Shown here piece by piece: positions 3,903 to 6,650 of a DNA stretch of 6,650 nucleotides. Origin of the DNA: Ignavibacteriales bacterium (lineage in GTDB: Bacteria > Bacteroidota > Ignavibacteria > Ignavibacteriales > Melioribacteraceae); the NCBI GenBank assembly GCA_027080245.1, contig JALWSN010000188.1, forward strand, positions 1 to 6,650, written 5' to 3'. Made by a program: the position numbers and the translations under genes. Every line of letters starts with the position of its first letter. Within the stretch, counting starts at the first letter, position 1. Below the pieces are notes generated by a model. It made no database searches and was not told where the DNA came from. It saw only the letters and a program-made list of their open reading frames with translations.

Positions 3903-6217
3903 GCAAACATTTATTTTTTGTATTTGTTTGTTTTGTAGTCGCCGGAATTATTGTTGAAAATTATTTAAGGATTTCGCCCGAATTAATTTTAATAATTTGG
4001 ACAGCGCTCTTATTACTGTTTTTATTGGGTTATCTAAAACGGATACCCGCTTTACCCTTGTTATTATTATTTTTCGCTAACTCTCTATTTGCCGGTTTGT
4101 TTTTGTATTCTGTAAGTTTGATGCGCTACAACAAAAAAACTTTTTCACAAATCGAAAATTTAAAGAATGTTAAAATTTACGGAACTATTGACGACGTATA
4201 TTTAATACGAAGAAACAAAGTAACTTTCGTCGAAAAAGTTGATTCTGTTGTTAGCAACAAAAAAAATATTAACTGTAAATTTTTGCTTTTAGTTAATGTT
4301 TACGGAAGCGTGGAGTATTTAAATTATTTTTACAATCAACTAAATATTGGCGATTCGGTAATTGTTTACGGTAATGTTAAAGGGGTTCCCGAAGCAAAAA
4401 ATCCAAATGAATTTGATTACAAAAAATATTTGTCCGGCAAAAATATTTTGGGAATTGCTAACATTTACTACAATAATAAAGTAGTACATTTTAGTAGTAA
4501 TAAATTCAACCTGAAGAATCTTGTTTTTAAAATCAGGAAAAGTATTAACGAACAAATACATTTAATTAACAGCCCAATTACCGCAAAACTTTTAAGGGCG
4601 CTATTGTTAGCCGACCGCAGTGAAATCACTTACGAAGAAAAATTAAATTTTGTTAACTCAGGAGTCATTCACGTTTTGGCCGTTTCGGGATTGCACGTTG
4701 GCTACATTTTGTTAATATTCCTTTTTCTTTTCAACAGATTTAACTTTGCGCTTCGCTATTGCTTAACAATAATAGGGTTGCTGCTATTCATGGTAATTAC
4801 GGGAATGCCCGCCTCTGTTGTAAGAGCTACGTTAATGGCTATTTTCGGCATTGCGGCAATTTTGCTTAACAAAAATTACAATTTGTTTAATTCCATTGCT
4901 TTTGCCGCTTTAGTGATTTTGTTGTTTAAACCGTCGGAGCTTTTCCAGCCGGGATTTCAACTTTCGTTTTCAGCCGTATTATCAATAATAATTTTCGGAG
5001 GAATTTTTTCCCGAATAATTAATGAATTCAATTTTAATCGAACAATTAAAAAATTACTTCTTTTTTTCTCGGTTACTTTAGCGGCTCAGCTGGGAACGTT
5101 GCCTTTCATTGTGCTTTACTTTCACAAAATATCGTTGGTTTCGTTAGGCGCTAATTTATTTGTCATCCCGCTTGTTGGACTGATTTTAGCCTTGGGAATA
5201 TTGACCTTGCTCCTTCAGCTAATTTCAATTTACATTGCAGGAATTTTTGCGCTTGTTAATTACGCTTTAACCATTGTTCTGTTTGTTATTGTAAAATATT
5301 CGGCTGGCTTGCCTTTTGCGTATTTTAGAATAAATAATATTTCCAATCTCGCTTTAATATCGTATTTCCTAATTTTGTTTTTAATGATTCTTGCCGCGAA
5401 AAATTTAAAAAATACAAGGCTAAAATTTACCTCCATAGTAATTCTAACTTGCATTTTGTTAGTCCAACTTGTTCTTTCGCAGGAGGAATTTATCCGGGGA
5501 AAAGATTTTGCGATATTTTTAACGACTTTAAAAAACGACGATTATTCTTTGCTTCGTTTTCCCGACGGCAAGTCGGTTTTAATTTACAATTATCTCAAAT
5601 CGAGGGGAAGGCATAGGTTCAATTATCGAATTGTTCAAATATTAAACAATATTGGGATGAAACGAATAAATTACCTTGCGTTGAATTGTCCGTTGCGTAG
5701 GTTTAATGAATACTCGTTCAAATTAACAAGAAATTTAAATGTCGATACTTTGCTTGTGCCCGAAAACATTGCATATGAACAGGCTTTGCTTGAGAAGAAC
5801 TTGAAAATAAAGGGTGTTAAAAATTTGTCGAATTACAATGAAAAAATTAATTTTAATAATTCGGCATTGATGCCGAATTTTAAAAAAGGACTGACAATGC
5901 TTAGGGTTGAAGGAAAAAGAGTATTGTTTTTGCATCCTCAATATTTTAATATTCCTTTACGAGGCAAATTAAATCCCGACGTTTTAATAATAGCGATGCC
6001 GGACGTTGCGGAATTAAAAAATTTGATTGTTGGCAAACGTTGTAAAATAATTATTGTCGAATCTCTAAAAGGGCGCTTCGTTGGTGTTAGCAAAAAGCTT
6101 GAAGGAAAATTAAGAGAAAGTAAGATTTTAAATAAAGCTATTTTACTTAGTATTAAGAAGGGCAAATTTTATTTGGTTAATTGGGCGCAAGATTTTTCGA
6201 AAATAGAATTAAAATAA
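3899..6217 (+). CDS. comEC: ComEC/Rec2-family DNA uptake channel with degenerate C-terminal domain
   Basis: ComEC forms the inner-membrane channel that carries single-stranded DNA into the cell during natural transformation. The 772 residues start with about three membrane helices (~4-72). A DUF4131/OB-like domain follows (~85-195), with its signature NPNEFDYKKYLSGKNI at 168-183. The Competence domain (~225-500) is strongly hydrophobic and carries HVLAVSGLHVGYI (258-270), GMPASVVRATLMA (302-314), PGFQLSFSAVLSI (351-363) and QLGTLPF (397-403). After a last helix (~508-526), residues ~535-765 align in outline with the metallo-beta-lactamase-like domain of other ComEC proteins (FPDGKSVLIYN at 554-564). 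The HxHxDH metal motif is absent: the equivalent place reads YLALNCPLRRFNEYS (592-606). The start is TTG at 3899, in a 4-bp TTGA overlap with the previous stop and without a Shine-Dalgarno. It is the last gene of the overlapping operon. Confidence 0.92.
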   Translation: MSKHLFFVFVCFVVAGIIVENYLRISPELILIIWTALLLLFLLGYLKRIPALPLLLLFFANSLFAGLFLYSVSLMRYNKKTFSQIENLKNVKIYGTIDDVYLIRRNKVTFVEKVDSVVSNKKNINCKFLLLVNVYGSVEYLNYFYNQLNIGDSVIVYGNVKGVPEAKNPNEFDYKKYLSGKNILGIANIYYNNKVVHFSSNKFNLKNLVFKIRKSINEQIHLINSPITAKLLRALLLADRSEITYEEKLNFVNSGVIHVLAVSGLHVGYILLIFLFLFNRFNFALRYCLTIIGLLLFMVITGMPASVVRATLMAIFGIAAILLNKNYNLFNSIAFAALVILLFKPSELFQPGFQLSFSAVLSIIIFGGIFSRIINEFNFNRTIKKLLLFFSVTLAAQLGTLPFIVLYFHKISLVSLGANLFVIPLVGLILALGILTLLLQLISIYIAGIFALVNYALTIVLFVIVKYSAGLPFAYFRINNISNLALISYFLILFLMILAAKNLKNTRLKFTSIVILTCILLVQLVLSQEEFIRGKDFAIFLTTLKNDDYSLLRFPDGKSVLIYNYLKSRGRHRFNYRIVQILNNIGMKRINYLALNCPLRRFNEYSFKLTRNLNVDTLLVPENIAYEQALLEKNLKIKGVKNLSNYNEKINFNNSALMPNFKKGLTMLRVEGKRVLFLHPQYFNIPLRGKLNPDVLIIAMPDVAELKNLIVGKRCKIIIVESLKGRFVGVSKKLEGKLRESKILNKAILLSIKKGKFYLVNWAQDFSKIELK

Positions 6218-6240
6218 TTATTTTAGGCTTTTGATTTTTT
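6210..6240 (+). terminator. Palindrome and T-tract after comEC, weak terminator candidate
   Basis: A perfect AT-only palindrome, TAAAATAATTATTTTA (6210-6225), covers the comEC stop codon and is followed by a T-rich stretch with TTTT at 6229-6232 and TTTTTT at 6235-6240. With no G-C pairs and no real loop the stem is poor, so termination may be partial and the downstream transporter could be co-transcribed. Confidence 0.3.
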
Positions 6241-6253
6241 CATCTCTTTAAAT

Positions 6254-6257
6254 GGAG
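6254..6257 (+). promoter_or_regulatory. Ribosome binding site of the MFS transporter gene
   Basis: GGAG lies 5 bases before the ATG at 6263, a good match and spacing, and fixes the start of the last gene. The 45 bp between comEC and this start break the pattern of overlapping genes upstream. Confidence 0.6.
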
Positions 6258-6262
6258 TTAAT

Positions 6263-6650
6263 ATGAACGCTAACGAACAAAATCAAGAGACTAAAAAAAC
6301 ATTTAAACAAGTTGTTAACGATTCAATTAAAGAATTAAAAGAAACTTTCGTTGCATTTTTCAAAGCTCCCAAAGCGCTTTGGGGAATCAATGTTCCTTAC
6401 ATTATTGAAGGGCTTGTTTACTTCGGTATTCTTACAATCCTCGGAAAGTACTCTTCCGAAAACCTTTCGCTTAAAGACTCTCAGGCAAGTTTAATCTACA
6501 GCTTCGTTACCGGAGGCATTACTTTTGCAATGCTGCTGTTAGGAGGTTACTCGGACAAGTTGGGCGTGCGCAAATCTCTTATTCTTGCATTTCTTGCAAT
6601 GGTTGTTGGGCGAGTAATGGTGGCGGTCTCCGGAACAATAAATTTAGGCG
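6263..6650 (+). CDS. MFS transporter, N-terminal part, cut by the window edge
   Basis: From ATG at 6263 the frame stays open to the right edge (129 complete codons). The product begins MNANEQNQETKKTF. A charged, cytoplasmic N-terminal segment of ~38 residues precedes three hydrophobic helices at about 40-61, 74-95 and 105-123. Between helices 2 and 3, GGYSDKLGVRK (94-104) fits motif A of the major facilitator superfamily (G-x3-D-[RK]-x-G-x-[RK]-[RK]), with Gly94, Asp98, Lys99, Gly101, Arg103 and Lys104. It is therefore an inner-membrane secondary transporter. The sequence around WGINVPYIIEGLVYFGILT recalls peptide-type (POT-like) MFS members, but the substrate cannot be assigned from a third of the protein. 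It may be a separate transcription unit after comEC, or the fifth gene of that operon if the weak terminator leaks. Confidence 0.85.
   Translation, partial: MNANEQNQETKKTFKQVVNDSIKELKETFVAFFKAPKALWGINVPYIIEGLVYFGILTILGKYSSENLSLKDSQASLIYSFVTGGITFAMLLLGGYSDKLGVRKSLILAFLAMVVGRVMVAVSGTINLG

Overview
The window looks like chromosomal DNA from a low-GC member of the Ignavibacteria/Bacteroidota-type lineages. The main reason is the C-terminal type IX secretion sorting domain on the minus-strand protein (core motif NYPNPFNPATTIEY, ending in KKMILLK). That style of motif is very common in Ignavibacteria and also occurs in related phyla. The placement is an inference from family knowledge; there is no rRNA in the window to confirm it.

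Layout. (1) Positions 1-858 hold no credible gene. This is a repeat-rich intergenic island. It has a 14-A run, a 23-bp direct repeat present at both ends of a ~530-bp stretch, a cluster of degenerate GGATGAAT-like units containing a ~42-bp GC-rich tandem dimer, a smaller cluster of the same units in opposite orientation, and three short hairpins of one pattern. (2) 859-1515, minus strand: a secreted, plastocyanin-like blue-copper protein with a signal peptide and a T9SS sorting domain, followed by a likely terminator near 801-836. (3) 1516-1696: a divergent intergenic region with a perfect 11-bp-arm inverted repeat. (4) 1697-6217, plus strand: four genes in which every junction is a 4-bp overlap: prmC (release-factor glutamine methyltransferase), dtd (D-aminoacyl-tRNA deacylase), a compact alkaline-phosphatase-superfamily metalloenzyme of unknown substrate, and a ComEC/Rec2-family DNA-uptake channel. 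(5) From 6263 to the right edge: the first 129 codons of an MFS transporter, cut by the window.

How the genes fit together. prmC and dtd both serve translation, in termination-factor modification and in clearing D-aminoacyl-tRNAs. The phosphatase-superfamily enzyme and the ComEC-like channel have no evident link to that role, so the operon looks like a housekeeping cluster held together by translational coupling. The last two genes appear to start at TTG codons that overlap the preceding TGA stop.

No clearly new defence or mobile system is visible. The points most worth a second look are the ComEC C-terminal region, which resembles a metallo-beta-lactamase domain without its metal-binding motif, the surface-directed copper protein, the stand-alone metalloenzyme, and the structured repeats at 96-786.
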